A stretch of DNA of 64,000 bases. Origin: Gemmatimonadaceae bacterium. GTDB taxonomy: Bacteria; Gemmatimonadota; Gemmatimonadetes; Gemmatimonadales; Gemmatimonadaceae. The notes under the pieces were generated by a model. It did no database searches and was not told the DNA's origin. It saw only the letters and a program-made list of their open reading frames with translations. Below, piece by piece: positions 8,187 to 17,587 of this stretch; positions within the stretch are counted from its first letter, which is position 1; each line of letters begins with the position of its first letter. The translations under genes and the position numbers were made by a program. The stretch covers positions 496,001-560,000 of the forward strand of contig JADZDM010000005.1 of assembly GCA_020851035.1 (NCBI GenBank), written 5' to 3'.

Positions 8187-9467
8187 ATGCATCTGGTCAT
8201 CGTGACGTCGGGCTCCCGGGGCGACGTGCAGCCGTACCTGGCGCTGGCCGTCCGCGCCACCGCCGCCGGGCACCGCGTGACGCTCGCCACGCACGCGATG
8301 TTCGAGTCGATGGTGCAGGCCCGTGGCATCGCGTTCCGCCCGCTGCATGGCGACCCGGTGGCGATGCTGGCGAACCCGGGAGCGCGGGCCTGGCTGGCGA
8401 CGGGCTCGATGGGCGGGCTGTGGCAGTTCGCGCGCGAGTTCGGGCGGGACTTCGGCGCGCTGTTCGAGGGGCTGCTGCACGACCTGGCGCTCGTCACCGC
8501 CGATGCCGACGTGGTGCTCTACAGCGCGGTCTGCATGGCGGCCGCGCAGCTGCACGAGATCCGCGGCACCACCGTGATGGCGGGATTCCTGCAGCCGCTC
8601 ACGCCCACGCGTGAGTTCCCGGCCGCGGGACTGACCTACCGCGCGCCGGAGTCCACCTGGGACCGCCGCCGGAACCGGCTGTCACATGCCGTGGGTGAGC
8701 AGCTCCTCTGGCAGCCGGCGCGCCGCGCGGTGAACCGCTGGCGCCAGCGCACGCTCAGCGCGCCACCGGTGTCGCTGGCGGGACCATTCGCCGCGCAGCG
8801 ATCGGCGTCGTACCCGGTCTGCTACGCCTACAGCCCGTCGGTGCTGCCGCAACCCGCCGACTGGCCCGAGTGGATCGCGCCGACGGGGTGGTGGTTCCTC
8901 GACGAGCCGGCATACACCCCGCCGGCGGCACTGGCCGCGTTCCTGGCGGCCGGCGACGCGCCGGTGTGCGTGGGCTTCGGCAGCATGTCGCCGCAGGATG
9001 GCGAGCGGCTGGCCCGCACGGTGCTGGAGGCGTGCGAGCGGGCGGAATGCCGCGTGGTGCTGCTGGAGGGATGGGGGTCGGTCGGTGGCCTGGCGATCCC
9101 GTCGTGGGCCCACGTGCAGCGCGAGGTGCCGCACGCCTGGCTGGTCCCGCGCTGCGCGGCGGTGGTGCACCACGGTGGCGCCGGCACCACCGGCGCCGGC
9201 GTGCGCAGCGGCGTGCCGTCGCTGGTGGTGCCGCTGGGTTTCGACCAGCAGTTCTGGGGCAGCCGCCTGCACGCCCTCGGTGTGTCCCCGCCACCCATCA
9301 AGCGTCGCGACCTCACCGTCGCCAACCTCGCTGCGGCGCTCCGCACCATGCGCACCGATGCCGCGATGCACTCCGCTGCGGCGTCACTCGGTGCCGCGGT
9401 GCAGGCGGAGGATGGCACTGGGCTCGCACTCGCGCGCATCGTCGCGCATGCGCGGAGCCGTGCGTAA
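8187..9467 (+). CDS. UGT-type glycosyltransferase (GT1/GT28-like)
   Basis: The 426-residue product begins with the GT-B N-terminal fold (IVTSGSRGDVQPYLALA, residues 4-20), the classic start of UGT/MGT enzymes acting on lipids or natural products. The C-terminal nucleotide-sugar domain contains VCVGFGSMS and the PSPG-like segment VVHHGGAGTTGAGVRSGVP...FDQQFWG, with the catalytic-site HHGG and the D-Q sugar contacts. Sterol 3-beta-glucosyltransferase-like or rhamnosyltransferase activities are possible, but the acceptor cannot be read from sequence. ATG 8187 was chosen because the GT-B fold starts directly there. Confidence 0.88.
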   Translation: MHLVIVTSGSRGDVQPYLALAVRATAAGHRVTLATHAMFESMVQARGIAFRPLHGDPVAMLANPGARAWLATGSMGGLWQFAREFGRDFGALFEGLLHDLALVTADADVVLYSAVCMAAAQLHEIRGTTVMAGFLQPLTPTREFPAAGLTYRAPESTWDRRRNRLSHAVGEQLLWQPARRAVNRWRQRTLSAPPVSLAGPFAAQRSASYPVCYAYSPSVLPQPADWPEWIAPTGWWFLDEPAYTPPAALAAFLAAGDAPVCVGFGSMSPQDGERLARTVLEACERAECRVVLLEGWGSVGGLAIPSWAHVQREVPHAWLVPRCAAVVHHGGAGTTGAGVRSGVPSLVVPLGFDQQFWGSRLHALGVSPPPIKRRDLTVANLAAALRTMRTDAAMHSAAASLGAAVQAEDGTGLALARIVAHARSRA

Positions 9468-9487
9468 CGCGGGAGATCCTGAACTGC

Positions 9488-9683
9488 TTCAACGCAAAGA
9501 CGCAAAGGGCGCCATGAGCACTACACCGATGCCAACCTCCGCGTCGCGCGGAGGTGCGGAAGTGCTTTGGGAACAGCAGCTGCGAAAGCAGTTCCCCAAG
9601 ACAGCTTTGCTCCGAGACGCGAAGAGACCCGGCCGCGCGGCAGAACTCTTTGCGTCCTTTGCCCCCTTTGCGCCTTTGCGTCG
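9488..9683. repeat. REP-like intergenic element with CGCAAAG repeats in inverted orientation
   Basis: The gap between the glycosyltransferase and mscS genes (9468-9701) has no credible gene. The left end carries AACGCAAAGACGCAAAGGGC (9491-9510). The right end carries the inverted pattern TTTGCGTCCTTTG...CCTTTGCGTC (about 9649-9683). An internal near-palindrome pairs 9565-9574 (CTTTGGGAAC) with 9591-9600 (GTTCCCCAAG). The whole reads like a paired REP (REPIN-like) element, possibly also acting as a bidirectional terminator between the convergent genes. Confidence 0.55.
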
Positions 9684-9701
9684 GAGCCGTTCCAGCGATG
9701 C

Positions 9702-10727
9702 CTACGAGACGCCGAGCACCGTATGTCCGGCGGCCACGGCAGCGTCAGTGAGTGCCGCGACGAGCGCCGGACGGGCGGTGCCGAGTACCTGGGGGGACTC
9801 GAGCACGCTCTCGACCACGATGCGCGCGCGGCCGTCGACGACGGCGTTGAGCCTGGCCTTCGCCGACTGCACCCCGTCCACACTCCGCGCGGCTTCCTCG
9901 CACCGCGACGCCAGGGCCAGCAGCGCCGCGCCGGACTGGCCGTTGGCGGGGACGCCGACGGTCAGGGGCAGCATCCGCACGCGGGTGCGTGAGTTGTTGG
10001 TGAGCCGCGTGCGCATCACCTCGGCGTTCGCGATGCTCACTTCCTCGCCGCTGCCGAGGCGGAGGCGGGTGGTCTTGAGGCCCACGTTCTCGACCTTGCC
10101 CGTGATGTCACCCACGACGATCTCGTCGCCCACGGTGAAGGGCTTGTCGAAGGCGATGGCGAGGGCGGCGAGCAGGTCGCCGAGGATGTTCTGGACTGCG
10201 AGCGCGACCGCGATGCCCGTGATGCCGAGTCCCGTGACCAGCGCGGTGACATTCACGCCGAAGTTGTCGAGCGCGAGCACCATCACGATCACGAACACCG
10301 CGCCGCGGATCAGCACGCCGACGACCGCCAGCGAGGCGCGGCCGCTCTGCTGGCCGTTGGTGGAGCGCGACCAGTGGCCCAGCCAGAAGTCCACCGAGGC
10401 GTTCGCCCAGCGCAGGAGCTGCAGGCAGAACGCCGCCACCGCGAAGATGCGCAGCCAGGACGGCATCGCGTCGCCGGCCACGATCGCGTAGCCCGCGACC
10501 GCGATGCCCATCGCCAGCATATAGATGCGCGAGGTGCGCTGGGCGAGCAGCAGCAGCAGGTCGTCGGCCCACGTCTCCGTGCTGGCGGCGTTCCGCAGCC
10601 GCCGCACCAGCAGCTCGCGCAGGCCCCAGAGCACGGCCACCACCGCGGCGCCGATGCCGGCGCCAGTGAGCCACTGCAGGTACGAGATGCCGAGCACGGA
10701 ATGGTCGCGCAGGTAGTTCATGGACAT
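9702..10727 (-). CDS. MscS-family mechanosensitive channel
   Basis: The 341-residue protein is a small-conductance mechanosensitive channel. Three to four N-terminal hydrophobic helices precede the pore helix TM3 (GLGITGIAVALAVQNILGD, glycine/alanine pattern intact). Then comes the cytoplasmic beta domain with the signature FDKPFTVGDEIVVGDITGKV and the loop ending SIANAEVM, and an alpha/beta C-terminal part. It should release solutes at the inner membrane under hypo-osmotic shock. Two starts are 6 bases apart (10727 and 10721). The gene is divergent from the TonB-dependent receptor gene, with a 99-base promoter region between them. Confidence 0.92.
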   Translation of the reverse strand: MSMNYLRDHSVLGISYLQWLTGAGIGAAVVAVLWGLRELLVRRLRNAASTETWADDLLLLLAQRTSRIYMLAMGIAVAGYAIVAGDAMPSWLRIFAVAAFCLQLLRWANASVDFWLGHWSRSTNGQQSGRASLAVVGVLIRGAVFVIVMVLALDNFGVNVTALVTGLGITGIAVALAVQNILGDLLAALAIAFDKPFTVGDEIVVGDITGKVENVGLKTTRLRLGSGEEVSIANAEVMRTRLTNNSRTRVRMLPLTVGVPANGQSGAALLALASRCEEAARSVDGVQSAKARLNAVVDGRARIVVESVLESPQVLGTARPALVAALTDAAVAAGHTVLGVS

Positions 10728-10826
10728 CCGGAGCGGAAGTTCTGTCGTATTGCCTCGCGGGAACCATCGCGCGGCCTCGTGGCTACAGGCGGTGTCGGCC
10801 CTGTCCCCAAACCTATCTTCCCCCTC

Positions 10827-13526
10827 ATGCGATTCCCGTTCCCCGGCGTCCGTGCTGCAGCGCTGCTGGTGCCGGCGCTTGCGGCGTCCTCCGGCGTGTC
10901 GGCCCAGGGCCGGCCGGACACGCCGCCCGACAGCGCAGCCTGCGTGCGGCACCCCGCCGCGGCCGGCTGTCGCGGCACACGCGACTCCGCGGCGGCCCGA
11001 CTCTCGGTGATCAGCGTGGTGGCCGACCGGCCGCGGAAGCTGCTCGACACCCGCACCGCCACCGTTGGCGGCACGGTGGAGCGGAAGGAACTGAACGCAC
11101 TCCCGACCGATGCGCGTGATCCCATCTCGCTGGCCTACGCCCTGCCCAACGTGGCGCAGGCGACCGGCTTCTTCGGTGACGCACCGCGGCTGACCATCAA
11201 CGGCAGCAACGCACTCTACACCTCGTACACCATCGACGGGCTGGAGAACAACGAGGGGTTCCTCGGCGGCACGCGCGTGGAGCTGCCGCTCTCGGCGCTG
11301 GAGCGGCTGAGCGTGGCCGCGAACACCTACGGCAGTGACATCGGCCGGAGCAGCAACGGCGTGGTGCAGTTCGAGACGCGGGCGGGCAAGGCCACATGGG
11401 GTGGCGAGGCCTTCGTGTACAACCGTCCTGGCGTCCCGTTCGATGCGCGGGCGAAGATCGTGCCCGGCGGTAACACCGATGCTGTCAACCGGGCGCAGGA
11501 TGGCTTCCGGCGCACGCAGGCCGGTGTGGCCGGCGGCGGGCCGCTGGTGAAGGACCGCACGTTCGTCTTCGGTGCCGTGGAATACACCAACGAGAACGAG
11601 GACCGCATTGCCAGCACCACCAGCGTGCCGTTCGTGGGCCGCGAGCTGCGCCAGGTGTGGAAGGCGTTCGGGCGCCTCGACCAGGGCCTTGGCACTGCCG
11701 GCAGCCTCACCGCGCGCCTCGCGCTCACCAGCACCGATCGCGCGGGCCAGGGCAGCGGCATCGTGGCACCGGAGGCCGACACGCGCACGCAGCGCATCGG
11801 GTCCCTGGCCAGCGTCACGCACCGCGCCGCGCTGGCGGGCGGGCGCGCCAGCCAGGTGACCTCGCTGCAGCTCGGCACCTTCCGGTGGAACTTCCCACCC
11901 ACCCGCAGCAGCTTCAGCATCCCGCAGGTCACAATCGTCGCCGCCGATCCCTCGCGACCCGGCAACACCATCACGCAGGCGGTGGTGGGGAGCAGCAACT
12001 TCGTCTTCGACGAGTCCGAGCGGCAGTTCCAGTTCCGCACCGAGCACCGTCGCGAGCTGGGCACGCGCCACACGCTCGGCATCGGAACCGACCTGGCGCG
12101 CAGCGCCTTCCGGCTCACGGGCTCGAACACGAACCCGATCGGCAGCTACACCGTGCTGAACGAGGGCAACATCACGCCGTCGGGCGGTGGGTTCTACCGC
12201 TTCGCCGACATCCCGCAGGACGTGACGGTGCTGCGCTACAGCATCGATGCGCGGCAGAAGCAGGTGAACCTCACGCAGCTGCTGGCCAGTGCGTGGGTGG
12301 AGCACCGCTGGCAGCCGTCGACGTCGGTGACCGTGAACACGGGCCTGCGCTGGGACTACGACGACCTGACCTCGCGCGGCGAGAGCACGCCGGACCTGGA
12401 CAACGTGCAGCCGCGCGCCTCGGTGAACTGGACGCCCACCGACCGTGCCGTGCTCCGCGCCGGTGCCGGCCGCTACACGGGCAGGTTCCCGTACGCCATC
12501 TACTCCGACGCCGTGCAGTTCGGGGCCGAGGGCAACGCCACCATCACGCTCGATGGCGCCGCCGCACCCGCGTTCCTGCGCGGCCCCAGCGGGCCGACGC
12601 TCGCCTCGCAGGTGAGCACCTTCCCCCCGCGCGAGATCCGTCGCCTCTTCGCCCTCGGCCTCGAGCAGCCCTACAGCGACCAGCTCAGCCTCGGGTTCCA
12701 GTACCAGTTCACGACCGCACTCGGCGTGACCCTCGACGCCGTCGCGACGCAGACGAACAACCTGCCGCTGTCGTACGACCTGAATGCCAACACGCGTGGC
12801 ATCGGACCCGCCGACGTGACGACGGTGCCGGTGTCGGTGGGTGACGCGTTCCGCCCGGTGGCGCCGGTCACGGGGAGCTACCGCCGCCTCACGACGTCGG
12901 CGTCGCTGGGCGAGGCGAACTACCTCGGCCTCACCACCGCGCTCCGCTGGCAGCCCGAACGCACCATCCTCCTCGATGCGACGTACACCGTGAGCCGGGC
13001 ACGGAACAACACCGAGGACATCAACTTCAACGCCACGCAGGGCAACGACTTCGAGGCGGAGTGGGCGGACGCGGTGAACGACCGTCGCCACAAGCTGTCG
13101 GTGCGCGCGGTGTACACCGGCGTGCGGCACCTGTCGCTGAGCACCGTGTTCGACGTGCAGTCGGGCACGCCGATCAACCGCATCGCCGGATTCTGCGGCG
13201 CCGCCTACTGCGACCTCGACGGCTCGGGCGACACCTTCGGCAACGGGTTCCTCGGCAACCAGGATCGCTTCTTCGGCGTGCCGCGCAACGGTGAGCGGCT
13301 GCCGGCGGCCACGCTGGTGAACCTCGGCGCCGGCTACACGGTCCGCCGCATCGAGCTGCGGGCGGATGTGTTCAACGCCCTCAACACCCGCAACGTGAGC
13401 GGCTATGCCAACGGTCTGCCCGGCGGTGGCGCGCGCACCCAGGTCGGCCGCCCGGGCGAATCGATCGTCTACCCGAGTGCGGCACCGGCGCGGCAGGTGC
13501 AGTTCTCGGCGCACTATAGCTTCTAG
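10827..13526 (+). CDS. TonB-dependent outer-membrane receptor
   Basis: The 899-residue product starts with a signal peptide (MRFPFPGVRAAALLVPAL...VSA). A TonB-box-like stretch (LSVISVVADR, about residues 56-65) and a plug domain follow, with the pattern RDPISLAYALPNV...LTINGSNALYTSYTIDGLEN. A long beta-barrel ends in phenylalanine (VQFSAHYSF), as barrel proteins do for BAM recognition. There is no CarboxypepD-regulatory leader. Its stop lies 3 bases from the start of a substrate-binding lipoprotein and ABC transporter set, so it probably passes the same, unidentified substrate across the outer membrane. Confidence 0.88.
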   Translation: MRFPFPGVRAAALLVPALAASSGVSAQGRPDTPPDSAACVRHPAAAGCRGTRDSAAARLSVISVVADRPRKLLDTRTATVGGTVERKELNALPTDARDPISLAYALPNVAQATGFFGDAPRLTINGSNALYTSYTIDGLENNEGFLGGTRVELPLSALERLSVAANTYGSDIGRSSNGVVQFETRAGKATWGGEAFVYNRPGVPFDARAKIVPGGNTDAVNRAQDGFRRTQAGVAGGGPLVKDRTFVFGAVEYTNENEDRIASTTSVPFVGRELRQVWKAFGRLDQGLGTAGSLTARLALTSTDRAGQGSGIVAPEADTRTQRIGSLASVTHRAALAGGRASQVTSLQLGTFRWNFPPTRSSFSIPQVTIVAADPSRPGNTITQAVVGSSNFVFDESERQFQFRTEHRRELGTRHTLGIGTDLARSAFRLTGSNTNPIGSYTVLNEGNITPSGGGFYRFADIPQDVTVLRYSIDARQKQVNLTQLLASAWVEHRWQPSTSVTVNTGLRWDYDDLTSRGESTPDLDNVQPRASVNWTPTDRAVLRAGAGRYTGRFPYAIYSDAVQFGAEGNATITLDGAAAPAFLRGPSGPTLASQVSTFPPREIRRLFALGLEQPYSDQLSLGFQYQFTTALGVTLDAVATQTNNLPLSYDLNANTRGIGPADVTTVPVSVGDAFRPVAPVTGSYRRLTTSASLGEANYLGLTTALRWQPERTILLDATYTVSRARNNTEDINFNATQGNDFEAEWADAVNDRRHKLSVRAVYTGVRHLSLSTVFDVQSGTPINRIAGFCGAAYCDLDGSGDTFGNGFLGNQDRFFGVPRNGERLPAATLVNLGAGYTVRRIELRADVFNALNTRNVSGYANGLPGGGARTQVGRPGESIVYPSAAPARQVQFSAHYSF

Positions 13527-13529
13527 GGC

Positions 13530-14756
13530 ATGCGCATTCCGGTCGTCCGCACGCTGCTGAGCACGACGCTGGCCCTCGGTGCGCTCATTGCGTGCGCGAC
13601 GCCGGCGCCGCCAGCGAACGCCGCCACCCTGGCCGCGATGCCGTGGGACAGCGTGCTGGCGCGGGCCCGCGGGCAGGCCGTGGTGTGGCGCATGTGGCGC
13701 GGGGATCCGTCGATCAACGCGTTCATCGACGGCTGGGTCGCCCCCCGTGTGCTGGAGCGCTACGGCGTGACGCTGCGCGCCGTGAACGGGCAGGGGAACG
13801 AGCTGGTGGACCAGCTCACGGTGGAGCAGGAGGCAGGGGCGAAGGACGGCACTGCCAGCCTGCTGTGGATCAACGGCGAGACGTTCGGCGCGCTGCGCCA
13901 GCGCGGGCTGCTGGCGGGGCCGTGGAGTCATGTGCTGCCATCGGCGGCGATGGTGGACAGCGCATCGCCGATCATCACCCGCGACTTCGAGCAGGACCCC
14001 GCCGGCTACGAGTCGCCGTGGGGCACCGTGCAGCAGGCGCTGATCTACGACGCCACTCGCACCCCCAACCCGCCCCGCAGCCTCGCCGAGCTGTCGCAGT
14101 GGGCACGCGCGCACCCCGGGCGGTTCACGTACGACCAGAGCTTCGCCGGGATGACGCTGCTCAAGGGGTGGTTCTACGCACTCAACGGCGGCGTGGCCAC
14201 GTACCAGGGGCGCTTCGACTCCACGAAGTATGGCGCGGGCCGTGACCGCCTGTTCGCGTTCCTCGACTCGCTGAAGCCGTTCCTCTGGCGCCAGGGCACG
14301 CAGTATCCCGCCGACGTGGCCGCGATGCACCGGCTGTTCGCGAACGGCGAGATCGACTTCAGCCTCTCGAACAACCAGAACGAGGCGGTGACCAAGGCGC
14401 TGCAGGGCATCATCCCGGCCACCAGCCGCGCCCTCGTGTTGCGCGACGGCACCATCGCCAACGCGCACTACCTCGGCATTCCCTTCAACGCCCCGAGTGC
14501 TGCGGGGGCGATGGTGGTGGCGAACTTCCTGCTGTCACCCGAGGCGCAGCTGGAGAAGCAGCGGCCGCAGGTGTGGGCGGATGGCACGGTGCTGCGGATC
14601 GCGACGCTGCCGGCTGAGTGGCGGGCGCGGTTCGACTCGGTGGTGAACGACCCGCGCCTCGTGCCCGCCGACACGCTGCGCCTGTACGCCCGCCCCGAGG
14701 TGTCGCCGCGGTACCACGAGCGGCTGCAGGCCGACTGGCGCCGGATGATCCGCTGA
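13530..14756 (+). CDS. ABC transporter substrate-binding lipoprotein (YnjB-like)
   Basis: The 408-residue protein has an N-terminal lipobox (LIAC, cysteine 22), so it is probably anchored in the periplasm. The body fits the YnjB family of type-2 periplasmic binding proteins: an N-terminal lobe with WRGDPSINAFIDGWV...VNGQGNELVDQL, then LWINGETFGAL and FTYDQSFAGMTLLKGWFYAL, then LPFNAP-like IPFNAPSAAGAMVVANFLLSPEAQ near the C-terminus. YnjB-type proteins are encoded with permeases, an ATPase and a CDP-alcohol phosphatidyltransferase in E. coli, the same order as here. The ligand is not established in that family. Confidence 0.85.
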   Translation: MRIPVVRTLLSTTLALGALIACATPAPPANAATLAAMPWDSVLARARGQAVVWRMWRGDPSINAFIDGWVAPRVLERYGVTLRAVNGQGNELVDQLTVEQEAGAKDGTASLLWINGETFGALRQRGLLAGPWSHVLPSAAMVDSASPIITRDFEQDPAGYESPWGTVQQALIYDATRTPNPPRSLAELSQWARAHPGRFTYDQSFAGMTLLKGWFYALNGGVATYQGRFDSTKYGAGRDRLFAFLDSLKPFLWRQGTQYPADVAAMHRLFANGEIDFSLSNNQNEAVTKALQGIIPATSRALVLRDGTIANAHYLGIPFNAPSAAGAMVVANFLLSPEAQLEKQRPQVWADGTVLRIATLPAEWRARFDSVVNDPRLVPADTLRLYARPEVSPRYHERLQADWRRMIR

Positions 14757-14811
14757 GCGGCGTGACCCGGGCCACGTTGCGCCGGCGCGGCGTGGTGGCC
14801 ACTCTCCGACC

Positions 14812-15660
14812 GTGAACGCCGCACACACCTCCGCACGCGCCCGGCTCCTGCCGCTGCTGATGGCCGGCACGCTGCTGGGCGTGCCGATCGCCGTGGGCGT
14901 GGGGTACCTCGTGGCAGGAGCGCTGGGTGTCGTGGGCAATGCCACACCCGGTGCGATGGGGCGGGTGCTGGCGGACGGTGCCGTGCTGCGATCGGCGCTG
15001 CTCTCGCTCTGGATCGCGGTGGTGGGCACTGCGTTGGCGACGGTGGGTGCGCTGTGCGTCGCGCTGCTCTTCGATGGCAACCGCATCGTCGATCGCATCG
15101 CGAAGCGCGTCGCCGTGCTGCCGCTGCCGGTGCCCACGGTGGCGGCCGCGGTGGCGGTACTGCTGCTGCTCTCGCAGGCGGGGTGGCTCTCGCGTGTCGC
15201 GACGCGGCTGCACCTCGTCGCGGGGCCGGCGGGCTTTCCGGCGCTGGTCTACGACCCGTTCGCCATCGGCGTGATCACCGCCGTGGTCTGGAAGGAGATG
15301 CCGTTCCTGCTGCTGCTGGCGCTGTCGCTGCAGTCGTTGCGCGGCCGCGCCCTCACCGATGCCGCACGCACGCTGGGCGCGTCGCGCTGGCAGGCCGTGC
15401 GACGTGTGACGCTGCCGGTGCTGGTCTGCGGGATGTCGCCCAGCATCGTGGCCGTGTTCGTCTTCGTGCTTGGCTCGCTGGAGCTGCCGATGGTGCTGGC
15501 GCCCAGTTCACCGCAGGCGCTGCCGATGCTGATCCAGGAGCGGCGGCAGGCGCTGGATGCGGCGTCGCACGGCGAGGCGTACGTGATCGCGCTGCTGGCG
15601 ACAGTGCTGGCGCTGCTGGCGGCCGTGGCGCACGAACGGCTGCGGGATGATGCCGCATGA
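14812..15660 (+). CDS. ABC transporter permease subunit 1 (YnjC N-half-like)
   Basis: The 282-residue inner-membrane protein has about six hydrophobic helices and the binding-protein-dependent transport (EAA) loop: SLQSLRGRALTDAARTLGAS around residues 170-190, which docks on the ATPase. It starts at GTG 14812. It overlaps the second permease by 4 bases (ATGA), implying coupled translation. E. coli YnjC carries both halves in one chain; here they are two genes. Confidence 0.87.
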   Translation: MNAAHTSARARLLPLLMAGTLLGVPIAVGVGYLVAGALGVVGNATPGAMGRVLADGAVLRSALLSLWIAVVGTALATVGALCVALLFDGNRIVDRIAKRVAVLPLPVPTVAAAVAVLLLLSQAGWLSRVATRLHLVAGPAGFPALVYDPFAIGVITAVVWKEMPFLLLLALSLQSLRGRALTDAARTLGASRWQAVRRVTLPVLVCGMSPSIVAVFVFVLGSLELPMVLAPSSPQALPMLIQERRQALDAASHGEAYVIALLATVLALLAAVAHERLRDDAA

Positions 15661-16451
15661 GTGCCCGCACGTCGCTGGTGCGCACACTGTCACTCGTCGC
15701 GCTTCTGCTGTTCGTGACGGCGCCGCTGCTGCTGCTGGTCGTGACGTCGCTGGCGCGCGGGTGGTTTGCGCCGGCGTTGCTGCCGGATCACATCGATGGC
15801 AGCGCGTGGCGCGACCTCGTCACCGACGCCGCACGACGCGAGGCGCTGGTGAACAGTCTCGTGCTCGGCATCATGACGGCGATCGTGGCCACGGCACTCG
15901 CACTGCCGCTGGGTCGCGCGGCGGCGCGCAGCACGCGTGCGGTGCGACGCAGCGTGGCGCTGCTCGCCTTCGCCGCCGTCGCGCTGCCGCCGGTGGCACT
16001 GGGCGTGGGGCTGCAGCTCACCGTACTCACGCTCGGGCTCGGCGGCACGCTCGCCGGTGTGTTCCTCGCGCACCTCGTTCCCACGCTTGGCTATCTCACG
16101 CTGGTGTTCCTGGGCGTCTTCGCGCAGTGGGATGGGCGGATGGACGAGGCGGCGGCCACGCTTGGCGCGGACGTGCGCACCCGGTGGCGGCTGGTGCTGC
16201 TGCCGCTGTTGCGTCGCCCGATCGCCGATGCACTGGCGCTCGGCTTCCTGGTGAGCTGGGCGCAGGTGGCGCTGACGCTGCTGGTGGGTGGCGGGGCGGT
16301 GCGCACGCTGCCGCTGGATGTGCTGGCGATGCTGCAGAGTGGGCAGGACCAGCGCGCGGCGGCGGGGGCGCTGGCGCTGGCGATGCCGGCGCTGCTGGTG
16401 CTTGGCCTCTCGCGCGCGGCGGCACGCAACACCGCGGCGGTGGCCGCGTGA
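15657..16451 (+). CDS. ABC transporter permease subunit 2 (YnjC C-half-like)
   Basis: The 264-residue protein has six predicted membrane segments. The EAA-like coupling loop is WDGRMDEAAATLGADVRTRW (about residues 158-177). The start overlaps the stop of permease 1 by 4 bases, and its own stop overlaps the GTG start of the ATPase gene by 4 bases. The heterodimeric permease is the channel of the YnjBCD-like importer. Confidence 0.87.
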   Translation: MSARTSLVRTLSLVALLLFVTAPLLLLVVTSLARGWFAPALLPDHIDGSAWRDLVTDAARREALVNSLVLGIMTAIVATALALPLGRAAARSTRAVRRSVALLAFAAVALPPVALGVGLQLTVLTLGLGGTLAGVFLAHLVPTLGYLTLVFLGVFAQWDGRMDEAAATLGADVRTRWRLVLLPLLRRPIADALALGFLVSWAQVALTLLVGGGAVRTLPLDVLAMLQSGQDQRAAAGALALAMPALLVLGLSRAAARNTAAVAA

Positions 16452-17584
16452 CGGCGGCGCTGGAGGTGCGCGACCTGTGGGTGTTGTTCGGCGGTGACGA
16501 GCGCCCCGGTGCGACGGAGCGACGGAACTTCACGGCGGATGGCCCGATGCCCCCCGTGCCGGACGGCTATCGCGTCGGGCTGGCCGGCGTGGAGCTCGCG
16601 GTGCAGCCGGGTGAGTGTCTGGCCGTGCTCGGCGGCTCCGGCGCCGGCAAGTCGTCGCTGCTGCGCACGATTGCGGGATTGCAGCCGGCGGCGCGCGGGT
16701 CGATCCGTGTCGGCGCGCGGGAAATCAGTGCACTGTCACCGGATTTGCGGGGCGTCGTGTACCTGCACCAGGAGCCGGTGCTGTTTCCACACCTGTCGGT
16801 GCTGGCGAACGTGATGTTCCCGATGCTGATCCGGGGTGTGGCCAGGCTCGACGCCGAGCGCCGGGCGGTGGGGATGCTGGATCGGCTGCGGGTGCTGGGC
16901 GTGATGGGGAACGCGCCCGATGCCCTCAGCGGCGGACAGCGGCACCGGGTGGCGCTGGCGCGCGCCCTGTGTGCCGATCCGGCTGTCTTGCTGCTGGACG
17001 AGCCGCTGTCGTCGCTGGATCCCTCGGTACGGCGCGAGGTGCGCGCGGCGTTGCTCACGGCGCGGGAGGCGAGCGGGGCAGCGGTGATCCTCGTGACGCA
17101 CGACCTGGACGACGCGATGGCCGTCGGCACGCACATCGCCGCCATTGACGAATGGCACAGACTCACCGCGCCGCTGGTGCCGGCCGTGCTGCTCGATGCG
17201 CCGCCATCGCTGCACGTGGCGCAGCTGCTCGGGGTGTACGCCGAGCTGCCGGGGGTGGTGGTGCCGTCGGAGTCGGGGGCACGATTCGAGTGGATCGGCG
17301 GTTCCGTGGCGGTGCCAGCGTGCGCGGCAGGTGCTGCGACGGCGTGCCTCCGCGCACACGACGTGGACGTGTTGCCGATGGACGCTGGTGACGAGCGGCA
17401 TGCAGTGCGCGTGCTCGAGCGCCGCGACATGGCACACGAGTCGCAGCTGATCGTGGGCGTGGATGACGAACCCGGGTCCTCGACGCCGGTCACGCTCCGG
17501 GTACCGATGGTGACCGTGGCGCGGCCTGGTGATCGCGTACGCGTGCTGCTCCGCAGCCCGCGCGTCTTCCCGAGGGGCGGCTGA
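16448..17584 (+). CDS. ABC transporter ATP-binding subunit (YnjD-like)
   Basis: The 378-residue ATPase has Walker A GGSGAGKSS (about residues 61-69), Q-loop HQEPVLFPH, signature LSGGQRHRVALARAL, Walker B VLLLDEPLSSLDP and switch histidine VTHDLDDA. The length beyond residue 240 matches a C-terminal TOBE-like regulatory region, as in MalK/PotA-type importers. Near residues 12-45 an unusual insertion (GDERPGATERRNFTADGPMP) lies before the Walker A strand. It starts with GTG 16448, overlapping the permease stop. It powers the YnjBCD-like importer. Confidence 0.9.
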   Translation: MTAALEVRDLWVLFGGDERPGATERRNFTADGPMPPVPDGYRVGLAGVELAVQPGECLAVLGGSGAGKSSLLRTIAGLQPAARGSIRVGAREISALSPDLRGVVYLHQEPVLFPHLSVLANVMFPMLIRGVARLDAERRAVGMLDRLRVLGVMGNAPDALSGGQRHRVALARALCADPAVLLLDEPLSSLDPSVRREVRAALLTAREASGAAVILVTHDLDDAMAVGTHIAAIDEWHRLTAPLVPAVLLDAPPSLHVAQLLGVYAELPGVVVPSESGARFEWIGGSVAVPACAAGAATACLRAHDVDVLPMDAGDERHAVRVLERRDMAHESQLIVGVDDEPGSSTPVTLRVPMVTVARPGDRVRVLLRSPRVFPRGG

Positions 17585-17587
17585 CCG

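Noticed and set aside
9702-14468. Open frame of 1588 codons on the minus strand running through mscS and far beyond it
   Set aside because: Only the first 341 codons at its 3' end are MscS; the rest is antisense to the TonB receptor and binding-protein genes, low-complexity Arg/His/Val-rich, and an effect of GC-rich third positions.
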